Source: Bradyrhizobium stylosanthis
Lineage (GTDB): Bacteria > Pseudomonadota > Alphaproteobacteria > Rhizobiales > Xanthobacteraceae
Direction: 5' to 3'
NCBI RefSeq assembly: GCF_001641335.1
Contig: NZ_LVEM01000003.1
Span: 963,191 to 1,027,190, forward strand
DNA length: 64,000 bases
Below the pieces are notes generated by a model. The model searched no databases and was not told the origin of the DNA. It saw nothing but the letters and a program-made list of their open reading frames with translations. A program made the position numbers and the translations under genes. Positions 26,532 to 35,218 of the stretch are shown piece by piece (within the stretch, counting starts at the first letter, position 1; the number at the start of each line of letters is the position of its first letter).

Positions 26532-26918
26532 ATGACCCTGCAGATGTGTGAGGAGGCCGCCATGGCCGCCATCGCCCTCCAGGCGGACCGCCGCCAATCT
26601 CAGTCCAGGCCAGCGGCGGCGCTCAAGCCGCTCGATCCCGAAATCCTCAGCGCTGCCATCCCGGCCTTCTTCATCGGGCGCAACAGCGCCGGCTTCTGGG
26701 TCGCGCGCGAGGCGAACGGCCGCATCGGCGGCCTGTTCCTGTTCAGGAGCTCGGCCGTGGACTTCGCCAACCGCCAGAGTGCGCCGGCGCGGTGCGCGCT
26801 GGTATGCCCCACCGAGACGATCGAGCTCGACGTCGAAAATCGCGGCAATCCGCTGATGGTGCTGGCGGAGAGAGCGATGCGGCTGCTCGCACGCATGACC
26901 ACGCGGCGGCCGACATGA
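26532..26918 (+). CDS. Hypothetical protein, 128 residues (paralogue of the gene at 24593)
   Basis: The central block AFFIGRNSAGFWVAREANG, GGLFLFRSSAVDFAN and ETIELDVE aligns well with the 84-residue protein at 24593. A polar N-terminal extension and an arginine/leucine-rich C-terminal helix are added here. ATG 26532 has GGAG 8 nt upstream; ATG 26562 has a stronger AGGAGG 5 nt upstream and would give 118 residues, so the start is uncertain. The stop overlaps the next ATG (ATGA). No named family is recognised. Confidence 0.72.
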   Translation: MTLQMCEEAAMAAIALQADRRQSQSRPAAALKPLDPEILSAAIPAFFIGRNSAGFWVAREANGRIGGLFLFRSSAVDFANRQSAPARCALVCPTETIELDVENRGNPLMVLAERAMRLLARMTTRRPT

Positions 26919-27007
26919 TCGAGCTCAAGATCGCCATCCTGATTGCGCTGGTGACCGCATTGCTGCTCGGCATGCGCGCCGGCGCAAAACCCGCCTCGGA
27001 CAAGTAG
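26915..27007 (+). CDS. 30-residue membrane peptide
   Basis: A very short frame whose ATG overlaps the stop of the preceding gene (ATGA), a layout typical of coupled translation. It encodes MIELKIAILIALVTALLLGM followed by a positively charged tail RAGAKPASDK, that is, one membrane helix with an inside-positive end. It resembles KdpF-like or other small membrane regulators in shape only. The next tiny ORF starts 1 nt after its stop. Confidence 0.55.
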   Translation: MIELKIAILIALVTALLLGMRAGAKPASDK

Positions 27008-27008
27008 C

Positions 27009-27137
27009 GTGCAACTCCTGAAGGGACATCTGGAGCACGCGGTCACCACGACCATCCTGACCATGACGCTGAGCCTGGTCTGGGGCGCGGTCCTGACGAT
27101 CGTGATCACGCTCGCCGCCCGCGGGCTCGGCGTCTAG
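27009..27137 (+). CDS. 42-residue membrane peptide
   Basis: A GTG-started frame begins 1 nt after the stop of the 30-residue peptide. It has a polar N-terminus (LLKGHLEHAVTTT) and one hydrophobic helix (LSLVWGAVLTIVITLAARG). No ribosome site of its own is evident, so it would rely on coupling. No family is recognised. It completes a run of four close genes (26323-27137) dominated by single-helix peptides. Confidence 0.5.
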   Translation: MQLLKGHLEHAVTTTILTMTLSLVWGAVLTIVITLAARGLGV

Positions 27138-27355
27138 CCCTCACCGCTTCTCGGCCTCGATCAGGCGCGCCAGCTCTGGTCAGCCATGCGCACCGCGATC
27201 GACCGTGAATTGACCATGGCTGCCTACGAGGCAAGCAACCGGCCGCGCAGCGCGGTGGCGATGCCTGCCTGAGCCCCCGGGTCCCGGGGAAAAAGGCTTG
27301 AACGAACGGACTTGCCGATCTGGCGCAATTTCACGGAACCGTGTAGAGCGGTTTC

Positions 27356-27991
27356 ATGAGCACCAGCACCGTCAACGTCGTCACCCACCCCCTGGTCCAG
27401 CACAAGCTTTCCCTGATGCGGGAGAAGGATCGCTCGACCAAGAGCTTCCGCGAGATCCTGAACGAGATCGGGATGCTGCTGGGCTACGAGGTGACGCGCG
27501 ACCTGCCGCTCGAGCTGGTCGAGATCGAGACGCCGATCGCTGCGATGCAGGCGCCGAAGATCGCCGGCAAGAAGCTCACGCTGGCGCCGATCCTGCGCGC
27601 CGGCGTCGGCTTCCTCGACGGGATGCTGGCGCTGATGCCGTCGGCACGCATCGCCCATATCGGCCTCTACCGCGACCCCGAGACATTGCAGGCCGTGGAA
27701 TATTACTTCAAGGCGCCGCAGGACCTGTCCGACCGCACCGTGATCCTGATGGACCCGATGCTGGCGACCGGCAACTCGGCCTCCGCCGGCGCGTCCCTGC
27801 TCAAGGACCGCGGCGCCCGCGACATCCGCTTCGTCTGCCTATTGGCCGCGCCCGAGGGCATCGCCAAGTTCCAGAGCGAACATCCCGACGTGCCGATCTG
27901 GACGGCGGCGATCGACGAGCGGCTCAACGACCACGGCTATATCGTGCCGGGCCTGGGCGATGCCGGCGATCGCATGTTCGGCACCAAGTAG
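27356..27991 (+). CDS. upp: Uracil phosphoribosyltransferase
   Basis: A 211-residue enzyme that makes UMP from uracil and PRPP in pyrimidine salvage. Signatures are TLAPILRAGVGFLDGML, the PRPP-binding loop DPMLATGNSASAGASLL, and the C-terminal PGLGDAGDRMFGTK. The length is normal. The ATG at 27356 lies in a weak ribosome-site context. An acyl-CoA synthetase-like gene starts 33 nt after the stop; the two have no obvious functional link. Confidence 0.95.
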   Translation: MSTSTVNVVTHPLVQHKLSLMREKDRSTKSFREILNEIGMLLGYEVTRDLPLELVEIETPIAAMQAPKIAGKKLTLAPILRAGVGFLDGMLALMPSARIAHIGLYRDPETLQAVEYYFKAPQDLSDRTVILMDPMLATGNSASAGASLLKDRGARDIRFVCLLAAPEGIAKFQSEHPDVPIWTAAIDERLNDHGYIVPGLGDAGDRMFGTK

Positions 27992-28024
27992 ACAGTTTTG
28001 CGCGATCGGGCTACTCCGGTAGCC

Positions 28025-29599
28025 ATGAGTGCCGACGACTTCTCGCTGCAATCGCTGATCCGGATCGAGGACGCCGCCGATCCCGCCTTCGTGTTCGATG
28101 GCGTGGCGGTCTCGCGCGCGGAATTCCAGGAGAAGATCGGGCAGACCGCGGCCTGGCTTGCCGCGCAGGGGATCGGCAAGGGCGACGTGGTCGCGGTCTG
28201 GCTGGTCAACCGGATCGAATGGGTCGCACTGCTGTTCGCCGCCGCCCGCTGTGGGGCGATCGTCGCCGCCGTCAACACACGCTACCGCAGCGCCGAAGTC
28301 GCGCATCTGCTGAAGGTGTCCGGCGCCAGGCTGATGGTGGTCGAGGCCGCGTTCCGCACGATCGACTTTGCCGCCATTCTCGCCGATGTCGCCAAGGCCG
28401 AGGTGCCCGCGTTGCAAAAGCTTGCAGTCGTCGGCGCGGACGCGATCCCGGCGCACTGGCCTTGCGTGCGGTTCGACGCGTTCGACAAGGCCTATCCATC
28501 GGCGCCACGCGCCGGGGACGATGTCGACCTGCCGGTCCTGCTCTACACCACGTCAGGCACGACCAAGGGACCAAAGCTCGTCGCGCATTCGCAGCGCACA
28601 CTGGCCAGCCACGCCGCCTCGGTCGCCACGGCGCTCAAGCTCGATCCGCGGCGTCATTCGCTGCTGGCGATGCTGCCGTTTTGCGGAACCTTCGGCATGA
28701 CGAGCCTGCTCGGCTTCATCGCGGCGGGCGCGACCGTCCATGTCCTCGATGCCTTCGAGGCCGTGCCGGCAAAGAATATCCTCGAAGAGCAGAGGATCAC
28801 TCATTCCTTCGGTTCTGACGAGATGTTTCGCCGCATCCTCGCCCTCACCGATGCGCAGCGCCCGTTTCCGCATCTCGAGATCTGCGGCTTCGCCGCGTTC
28901 CAGCCGGGCTGGCGCGAGCTGGCCGCGGAGGCCGAGGCGCGCGGCATGAAGCTGTTCGGTCTCTATGGCTCGAGCGAGGTGCAGGCGCTGTTCTCGATCG
29001 CCCGCACCGGCGACGCCTTTGCCGACCGGATCGAAGGCGGCGGCTGGCCGATGTCGCCCGACGCTGAGGTCCGCGTGCGCGACACCGAGACCGGCGCGCT
29101 TGCGGCCCACGGCGTCTCCGGCGAGATCGAGATCAGCGCGCCCTCACGCTTCCTCGGCTATTTCAACAATCCGGAAGCGACGCACGATGCGATCACTGCC
29201 GACGGCTTCTTCCGCACCGGCGACATCGGCCGGCTGCGCGGCAGCGGCGCTTTCGTCTACGAGACCCGCGCGGGCGATGCGATGCGGCTCGGCGGCTTTC
29301 TCGTCGCCCCCGGCGAGATCGAGGACGAGCTCAAGGCCTGTCCGGGTGTTGCCGACGCCCAGGTCGTCGCGGTCGACCTGAAAGGCCACGCGCGCTGCGT
29401 CGCCTTCGTGATCCCGACCGAGGCACCGCCGCAGCAGGAGGCGCTGACCGCGCGCCTGCGCGAGCGGCTCGCCGGCTACAAGGTGCCGGCGCGGATCTAT
29501 CTCGTCGAGGCCTTTCCAGTCACCGACAGCGCCAATGGCGTCAAGATCCAGCGTGCCAGGCTTCGCACCATGGCGATGGAGCGGATCGCGGCCGAATAG
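28025..29599 (+). CDS. AMP-dependent acyl-CoA synthetase/ligase family protein
   Basis: A 524-residue ANL-superfamily enzyme expected to activate a carboxylic acid to an acyl-AMP and then a CoA thioester. It shows the P-loop LLYTTSGTTKGPKLVAHSQ near residue 180, LFGLYGSSEVQALF, the TGD motif in FFRTGDIGRLRG, the hinge-like RAGDAMRLGG and a catalytic lysine near the C-terminus in SANGVKIQRARL. ATG 28025 is taken as the start because it opens the conserved region. The substrate cannot be read from sequence. It follows upp and converges on flgL. Confidence 0.85.
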   Translation: MSADDFSLQSLIRIEDAADPAFVFDGVAVSRAEFQEKIGQTAAWLAAQGIGKGDVVAVWLVNRIEWVALLFAAARCGAIVAAVNTRYRSAEVAHLLKVSGARLMVVEAAFRTIDFAAILADVAKAEVPALQKLAVVGADAIPAHWPCVRFDAFDKAYPSAPRAGDDVDLPVLLYTTSGTTKGPKLVAHSQRTLASHAASVATALKLDPRRHSLLAMLPFCGTFGMTSLLGFIAAGATVHVLDAFEAVPAKNILEEQRITHSFGSDEMFRRILALTDAQRPFPHLEICGFAAFQPGWRELAAEAEARGMKLFGLYGSSEVQALFSIARTGDAFADRIEGGGWPMSPDAEVRVRDTETGALAAHGVSGEIEISAPSRFLGYFNNPEATHDAITADGFFRTGDIGRLRGSGAFVYETRAGDAMRLGGFLVAPGEIEDELKACPGVADAQVVAVDLKGHARCVAFVIPTEAPPQQEALTARLRERLAGYKVPARIYLVEAFPVTDSANGVKIQRARLRTMAMERIAAE

Positions 29600-29604
29600 C
29601 GCGC

Positions 29605-30516
29605 CTATTTCAGGTAGCTGGCCAGGTTCAGGCTCAGGATCTTGCCGAGCGCCGAATAGGATGCGGTGAGCTGCGTCTGGTAGGTCGAAAGCTGCGCCGT
29701 GATGGCCGCGACATCGACGCTGGTGAGGTCGTTCGACAACGTCTCGGCATAGCTCTTGTAGTCGGTCTGGCGCGCGCTCGCCGTCTCGATCGCGGACGCC
29801 GCGCTGGAGAGCTTTGCCTGCACCGCAGCGGTGTCGTCGAGCGCCGTGCTGGCGAGATCGAGCGCGCTGGTGATGTCCGCGGACGACAGCGTGGTGCTGT
29901 TGGCAACGAACTTCAGCACGCGCATTACCTCCTCGAACGCCGAATTATCCGCGGTGACGCCATAGGACACGGTTTCGTCGGCCGCGACCCGCACCGACGC
30001 GATTTCGCTGTCGCCGCTATAGTAGCTGGCGTCCGCAATGGTCGTCGAGCCGGTGCCGGACGAGAAGCTCGTGAGATCGACCGGCGCCGTCTCCGTCTTG
30101 CCGCCGGCGAAGACGTACTGGCCGTCATACTGCGTATTCATCAGCGAGCCCATCTGCTCCAGCATCTGCTGGGCGGAGCCGATCACCGAATTCACCTCGG
30201 TGGAGCTTCCCGTCGAGGCCGCGCTGAGCTGGGAACGGAGCTGGGTGAGGATGTCGGTGACCGAACCGACCGCGGAATACATCACCTGGACCTTGCTGTC
30301 GGCGAGCGTTGCGGCGTCGATGTAGGATTGCGCGCGCGTCACCGAGACCTGGAGGTTGACGACGTGCTGTGCATCGGAACCATAGCCCCCGAAATCGGTG
30401 GAGACGACACCAGAGGATTCCTGGATCTGCTTGTTGGCCATGACCGATTCCACGCGCATCGCGTCGGCGATCATCCTGTTCGACTGGGCGAAGGTGGCAA
30501 CTCTCATCGCGACCAT
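29605..30516 (-). CDS. flgL: Flagellar hook-associated protein 3
   Basis: A 303-residue FlgL, the junction protein between hook and filament. It belongs to the flagellin-like family, with coiled N- and C-terminal parts: RVATFAQSNRMIADAMRVE at the start and AAITAQLSTYQTQLTASYSA near the end, finishing LSLNLASYLK. The ATG at 30516 has GAGGGG 8 nt upstream. It follows flgK by 13 nt and ends the flagellar transcript, converging on the acyl-CoA ligase gene. Confidence 0.9.
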   Translation of the reverse strand: MVAMRVATFAQSNRMIADAMRVESVMANKQIQESSGVVSTDFGGYGSDAQHVVNLQVSVTRAQSYIDAATLADSKVQVMYSAVGSVTDILTQLRSQLSAASTGSSTEVNSVIGSAQQMLEQMGSLMNTQYDGQYVFAGGKTETAPVDLTSFSSGTGSTTIADASYYSGDSEIASVRVAADETVSYGVTADNSAFEEVMRVLKFVANSTTLSSADITSALDLASTALDDTAAVQAKLSSAASAIETASARQTDYKSYAETLSNDLTSVDVAAITAQLSTYQTQLTASYSALGKILSLNLASYLK

Positions 30517-30529
30517 GCGCGTGCCCCTC

Positions 30530-32305
30530 TTACGTCGACTGCACGGCGGTGAGCAGCGCCGAGTACATGGAATTAATGGCCTGGATCAGGGCCGAGGCCG
30601 CCGAATATTTGTTCTGGAGCGTGCTCAGATTGGCCGATTCCTCGTCGAGGTTGACGCCGGACTGCGACGCCAGCGAATTCGCATAGGTCGACTGCGCGGT
30701 CTCCTTGGCGGTGTAATTGGTCGACGCCTGCGAGGCCTTGCTCGAGACGTCGGACACGATCGCCGAGGCATAATCGGCCAGCGACCCGGTCGAGGCGGCA
30801 AGACCTCCGGTCGACGCGAACGACCGCGACTCCGTCAAGGCATCGTAGAAGGCATTGATCACGGTGGCCGAGCCCGAGGACAGCACCGTGCTGCCGACCG
30901 TTGGGCCCGACGACGAATCCAGCGTCGCGAGCTGCAGCTCGTTCGTCCCGGACAGGATCTTGCTGTTGACCGCGATATCCGAGGCGCTTGTTCCCGTCAC
31001 GAGGTCGTTGAGACCGAAATATTCCGAGAACCCCTCGCCCGAGCTGCCGACCGAGCTCGTCATCTCGTTGATGGCGACGCCGTTGCCGGAACCAGTCGCC
31101 GTGATCGAGAGATGGCCATCGGAATCGACAGAGGCCGACAATCCGGAGATGCCGTTGATGGCGGTGACGAGGTCGCCGACGGTGGCATAGGACGACAGAT
31201 CAAGATCGCTGTACGAGACCAGATTGCCGCTCTGGTCGGTCACGGCAAGCCGCACCGTGCCGGTGGCGGACAGCGCCGTGCTGCCGGTGACGGACGTCGT
31301 GCCGGTCAGGCTGGTCGCCGCCGGCACCGACGAGGCGCTGTTCGAGATGCTGTTCATCGCGGAGGCGAGCTGCTGTGCGAGTTGGTCGAGCTGGGACTGC
31401 GCGTCCGGCAGCGTGTCGTCGCGCAGCGTGACGAGTGCCCCGATATCGCCCCCGGAGATCTGGGAGGTGATATCGACCCCGTTCACCGTGATCGCGCTGA
31501 AGCCGCTCGACGACGAGCCGGCCGTGTAGGTCGTCGACGCCGTCACATTGGCGGCGGCCGTATAGCTGATCGTATGTGCGGACGAGTCGACCAGCGCCTG
31601 GCCCGACTTCGTATAGATCTGGAGATCGCCGTTCGACGCCGTGAAATAGCTCACGTTCATCTTGGAGGCGAGGTCCTGGAGCGCGGTGTTGCGCTGGTCC
31701 TCCAGGTCCGCGGTCGACTGGCCGGTCGCCGCGGTTTGCTTGATCTCAGCGTTCAGATCCGCGATCTGCTGCAGGTCCGCATTGACGTCGTCGATCGAGG
31801 ACGCGATGTCCTGGTCGGCATCCGACCGCAGCTTCTGGATTCCGCTCGAGGTCTCCCGCAACTGGCTTGCGACGTCGTCGAGCGCGCTGACGACGTTGGA
31901 CTGCAGCGAGGCGCTGCTCGGCGTGCTCGCCAGCGACGACAGCGCCGATTCCAGCGACGCGATGCTGTTGGCGAGCGAGGTCCCGGACGATGAATCGTCG
32001 CTGCTGCTGATCGAGCCGTAGAGCTTCTGGAGCGACGTCAGATAGGTGTTAGTGGTGTCGGCCGCGCCGAGCTCGGAATCCGCGCCGACCAGCGACTTCA
32101 ACAGCAGCTTGTCGACCGTCGAGGTGATGCCCGTCACCGTGACGCCGGTGCCGACGCCGTTGGTGACGCTGCTCGACTGGTTCGCGGACTTCTTGGTGTA
32201 GCCCGTCGTGTCGGCGTTCGAGATGTTCGACGACGTCACGCTGATCTGCACGGACGTCGCCGACAATCCGCTGAAGGCGATCGATCGGGCGATATCGAGT
32301 GACAC
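30530..32305 (-). CDS. flgK: Flagellar hook-associated protein 1
   Basis: A 591-residue FlgK. The N-terminal rod/hook-type sequence is LSATSVQISVTSSNISNAD followed by TTGYTKK. The C-terminus has the conserved EESANLSTLQNKYSAASAL and INSMYSALLTAV. The long serine/threonine-rich middle is typical of alphaproteobacterial hook proteins. Translation probably starts at GTG 32305, which has AAGGGG upstream. It lies between a FlgN-like chaperone gene and flgL, as expected for an assembly unit. Confidence 0.93.
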   Translation of the reverse strand: MSLDIARSIAFSGLSATSVQISVTSSNISNADTTGYTKKSANQSSSVTNGVGTGVTVTGITSTVDKLLLKSLVGADSELGAADTTNTYLTSLQKLYGSISSSDDSSSGTSLANSIASLESALSSLASTPSSASLQSNVVSALDDVASQLRETSSGIQKLRSDADQDIASSIDDVNADLQQIADLNAEIKQTAATGQSTADLEDQRNTALQDLASKMNVSYFTASNGDLQIYTKSGQALVDSSAHTISYTAAANVTASTTYTAGSSSSGFSAITVNGVDITSQISGGDIGALVTLRDDTLPDAQSQLDQLAQQLASAMNSISNSASSVPAATSLTGTTSVTGSTALSATGTVRLAVTDQSGNLVSYSDLDLSSYATVGDLVTAINGISGLSASVDSDGHLSITATGSGNGVAINEMTSSVGSSGEGFSEYFGLNDLVTGTSASDIAVNSKILSGTNELQLATLDSSSGPTVGSTVLSSGSATVINAFYDALTESRSFASTGGLAASTGSLADYASAIVSDVSSKASQASTNYTAKETAQSTYANSLASQSGVNLDEESANLSTLQNKYSAASALIQAINSMYSALLTAVQST

Positions 32306-32323
32306 GGCGGGCCCCTTGAACCG

Positions 32324-32788
32324 TCAGGCGCTGCGGCTGGTGCCGCTGGAAACGGCACGGGCAGCGGCGACGCGGCCGGACGCGCCATAGGGCGACACCG
32401 CCGCGATCTGCTCGCGGATCGCTTGCATCACCGCCTCGATCCGGCGGTTGCTGGCCTCGATCGCCGCGCGCAGCCGCACCAGATTCTCGTCCATCGCCAT
32501 ACGCAGCTTCAGGATCCGCTCCATGAGCTGCTCGCGCAGGATGCGGTCGCGCACATTGAGGCTGGTCGTGCCCGCAGCGCATTCGGCCACCGTCCGCTCG
32601 AACATCTCCGCCAGCCGGTTCTTCTCGTCCACCTGCTTCAGGCGCGAGGCCGGAAGACCCTTGGCGAGCTCGGCATTCTCCTCGGCGACAAGCGCGGTCA
32701 GCGTGTCGATCAGCGTGATCAGCGACTTGATCCTGACATCGCCATTGGCGGCGTTCGTCGTCCTGGCTTGAGCTACACTCATGGTCAT
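32324..32788 (-). CDS. FlgN-like flagellar export chaperone
   Basis: A 154-residue, mostly helical protein with the pattern LITLIDTLTALVAEENAELA followed by a K-containing segment (RLKQVDEKNRLAEMFERTV), as in FlgN proteins. FlgN keeps FlgK and FlgL unfolded for export, and this gene lies directly upstream of flgK. A second helix pair (ENLVRLRAAIEASNRRIEAV) follows. ATG 32788 has GAAGAAGG upstream; ATG 32782 is an alternative. The FlgN call rests on position and pattern, not on a search. Confidence 0.6.
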   Translation of the reverse strand: MTMSVAQARTTNAANGDVRIKSLITLIDTLTALVAEENAELAKGLPASRLKQVDEKNRLAEMFERTVAECAAGTTSLNVRDRILREQLMERILKLRMAMDENLVRLRAAIEASNRRIEAVMQAIREQIAAVSPYGASGRVAAARAVSSGTSRSA

Positions 32789-32797
32789 CGCCTTCTT

Positions 32798-33058
32798 CTA
32801 GTTGTGCCGCTTGCCGCGGTAGACTTGCGAGTTGCGCAAATATGCGCCGATCGCGCTCGCCCTGACGGTTGCCTGCCGCATCTCGCCCTCGATCTCCGCA
32901 CATTCCCTGAGGAGACCACCGCGCGTTGTTTCGACATCATCGAGCAGCGCGAGCAGTTGCTTGCGGTCGCTACCCCTGACGGTCGCGGCTCGCGCCAGCA
33001 GCCGCTGCATCCGGAGCAACAGCGCTTTGCCGGCCGCGCTTGCCTTTTCACCAGGCAT
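32798..33058 (-). CDS. Hypothetical small helical protein in the flagellar cluster, 86 residues
   Basis: An 86-residue frame between flgE and the FlgN-like gene, 3 nt after the flgE stop and 9 nt before the next gene, so probably in the operon. The sequence is charged and helix-forming (LLLRMQRLLARAATVRGSD, LLALLDDVETTRGGLLREC, IEGEMRQATVRASAIGAYL) and ends RNSQVYRGKRHN. No family is recognised; a small chaperone or FliJ-like accessory is possible from position and helical heptads only. Confidence 0.65.
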   Translation of the reverse strand: MPGEKASAAGKALLLRMQRLLARAATVRGSDRKQLLALLDDVETTRGGLLRECAEIEGEMRQATVRASAIGAYLRNSQVYRGKRHN

Positions 33059-33061
33059 CGC

Positions 33062-34327
33062 TCACCTCATCGCCGAGATCAGGGTGTCGTACATCTTGTT
33101 GACGGTGGAGATGACCTGGGACGCGGCGGAATACGCCTGCTGCGCCGAGATCATGCTCGAGAACTGGCTGGAGGTGTCGGTGGTCGAGGATTCCAGCTCG
33201 CTGCCGTAGACCGTGCCCGCGCCGTTCTCGCCGGAGGCCTGCAACGCGGCATTGCCCGACGCCACGGTTGCCGAATAGAGCCCGTCGCTGGCGGCCGCGA
33301 GCCCGTTGGGATCGGCGAACGTCGCCACCGCGATCTTGTAGATCGCGATGGTCTCGCCGTTGGAATAGGTGGCGTCGACCACGCCGTTCTTGCCGATCGA
33401 GATGCTCGACAGCTTGCCGTAGGACAGGCCGTCGGAATCGATGCTGGTGACGTTGACATCCGGCGTCGTCTCGCCGGAGGCATATTGCGTCAGGCCATCG
33501 GTGCCGCCGACCGTGCCGAGAGCCATGGTGACGGTGCTGTCGGCCGCGCCGTCGGTCCAGCCGGTGATCGAGACGGTTGCCGGGTCCGGGCTGGTGCTGG
33601 CGAGAGAGCCGTCGCTGTTGAAGGTGATGTCGATCGTGCCCGAGGCCGTGCCCGTCGCGGTCGTGGTGTCCGAGCTGGAGGTCGGATTGGCGAAGCTCGC
33701 GCTCCAGGCGTTGGTGCCGGTCTTGGTCCAGGTGATCTGCATCGTATTTGCGGCACCGAGAGAGTCATACACCGTCATCGAGCTGGTATAGGTGTCGCCG
33801 GTGGCGGCATCCGACGGCAGATTGGCCGCGATCGTGGTCTTGGTGGTGGCGCTGCCGCTGGTCGAGGCGATCTGCGTGTTGATGGCCGAAAGGTTGCTCG
33901 CGGACTCGCTGCCGACGACGTTGCCGTCCGCATCGGTACGCCAGCCCTCGAGGTAGCTGCCGTTGTTCTCGAGATAGCCGGCGTTGTTGATCGTGAAGGC
34001 GCCGTTGCGGGTATAGGACGTGATGCCGCCGGTCGCGGCGCTGGTCACCACGAAGAAGCCGGAGCCCTGGATCGCGACGTCCGTCGCATTGGAGGTCGCG
34101 GCGAGCAGGCCCTGCTGTGTGATGTTGGAGCGGCCCGAGACGGTGACGCCGCCCGATGCGTAGGAGGTGGTGTTGCTCGACGCCGTCACGAGCGCGTCGA
34201 ACATCGCCGACGTCGTCTTGTAGCCGGTCGTATCGGAGTTGGCGATGTTGTCGCTGATCATCGACAGGGACTGGCTCTGCGCGCTGAGCGCGGAGATCGC
34301 CGAGGACAATGCACCGGTGAGACTCAT
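33062..34327 (-). CDS. flgE: Flagellar hook protein
   Basis: A 421-residue FlgE, the hook subunit. It opens MSLTGALSSAISALSAQSQS and has the rod/hook signature LSMISDNIANSDTTGYK, the internal GSGFFVVTS and SYTRNGAFTINNAGYLEN, and a C-terminal QQAYSAASQVISTVNKMYD. The Ser/Thr-rich surface domain is normal for the group. It follows flgD by 31 nt. Purine-rich sequence (CGGAG) precedes the ATG. Confidence 0.94.
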   Translation of the reverse strand: MSLTGALSSAISALSAQSQSLSMISDNIANSDTTGYKTTSAMFDALVTASSNTTSYASGGVTVSGRSNITQQGLLAATSNATDVAIQGSGFFVVTSAATGGITSYTRNGAFTINNAGYLENNGSYLEGWRTDADGNVVGSESASNLSAINTQIASTSGSATTKTTIAANLPSDAATGDTYTSSMTVYDSLGAANTMQITWTKTGTNAWSASFANPTSSSDTTTATGTASGTIDITFNSDGSLASTSPDPATVSITGWTDGAADSTVTMALGTVGGTDGLTQYASGETTPDVNVTSIDSDGLSYGKLSSISIGKNGVVDATYSNGETIAIYKIAVATFADPNGLAAASDGLYSATVASGNAALQASGENGAGTVYGSELESSTTDTSSQFSSMISAQQAYSAASQVISTVNKMYDTLISAMR

Positions 34328-34358
34328 GATGAAACTCCGAGAAAAGCTGGCCGCAGGG

Positions 34359-35024
34359 TCAGGACGTGACGCCGAGGATGTTGGCGGCGCTGACCGCGAC
34401 GCCGTTGACCGTCAGCGACGGCGTGGACGTCGAGGTATCGATGCCGGTCACCGTGCCGGTGACGGTCGTGTAGTTGAGGACCGAGTTGCCGGCGCTGTCC
34501 GTCGCGGTCACCGAGATGGTGTACTTGCCGCCGTCGGATAGCTGATTGCCGCTGGAGTCCTTGCCGTCCCAGGTGAAGCTGTTGGAGCCGGAATTGCCCG
34601 TGCCGGTGCCGGTGTAGACGACGTTGCCGGAGGAATCCGAGATGCTGATCGAGACGTTCGAGGCGGCCGAGGACAGCGAATAGCCGAACGTCGCCGAGCC
34701 GTTGCTGAGGGTCGACGTGTCGGTCTTCGCCTCGACGGTGTGGCCGATATAGTTCACCGAGTTGAGCGTCACGAGGCTCGAGAACGAGCTCGCGAGCGAG
34801 GACATGTTGGAGTTGATCGACTGCTGCTGGGTGAAGTTGGCGTAGGAGGTGAGCTGATTGATGAAGTCGGTGGTCGAGGTCGCGTTCAGCGGATCCTGGT
34901 TCTGCAGCTCGCTGACGAGCAGGCTCAGGAAGTCGCTCGACGTCAGGGACGAACTGGACGACGTGCTCGACGACGACGTCGTCGTGCTTGCGGTCGTCGT
35001 TGAACTCACGGCCGAAACGGTCAT
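34359..35024 (-). CDS. flgD: Flagellar hook assembly protein (hook cap)
   Basis: A 221-residue FlgD, the cap that directs hook polymerisation. It starts MTVSAVSSTTTASTTTSSSS and has the conserved LTSSDFLSLLVSELQNQDPL and TTDFINQLTSYANFTQQ, then a tudor/FNIII-like C-terminal part (SFTWDGKDSSGNQLSDGGKY). The ATG at 35024 has CGGAG 7 nt upstream; a longer frame upstream has none of the family features. It is the first flagellar gene of the FlgD-FlgE-FlgK-FlgL unit. Confidence 0.93.
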   Translation of the reverse strand: MTVSAVSSTTTASTTTSSSSTSSSSSLTSSDFLSLLVSELQNQDPLNATSTTDFINQLTSYANFTQQQSINSNMSSLASSFSSLVTLNSVNYIGHTVEAKTDTSTLSNGSATFGYSLSSAASNVSISISDSSGNVVYTGTGTGNSGSNSFTWDGKDSSGNQLSDGGKYTISVTATDSAGNSVLNYTTVTGTVTGIDTSTSTPSLTVNGVAVSAANILGVTS

Positions 35025-35218
35025 CAGAAACTCCGCTTTCCTGCGCGATCGGCGACTGCGTGTGCGGTCGCGGCGCTTGAAATTTGTGTGCTGATGAAAC
35101 GCGTGGGCGCGCGGATTCAGGCGAGGATTCGCGCGCGTGAAAACCGCTTTCGACACGGCAAAATCTGCCGCGTGGAGAGATGTTGTTCTGTAGAATTAAC
35201 GCTGCAGCGGCGATGCGC

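Noticed and set aside
27275..27289. CCCCGGG/T/CCCGGGG hairpin upstream of upp considered as a terminator
   Set aside because: It is followed by A residues on the plus strand, not T, and has a one-base loop, so it does not fit an intrinsic terminator; no role can be supported.
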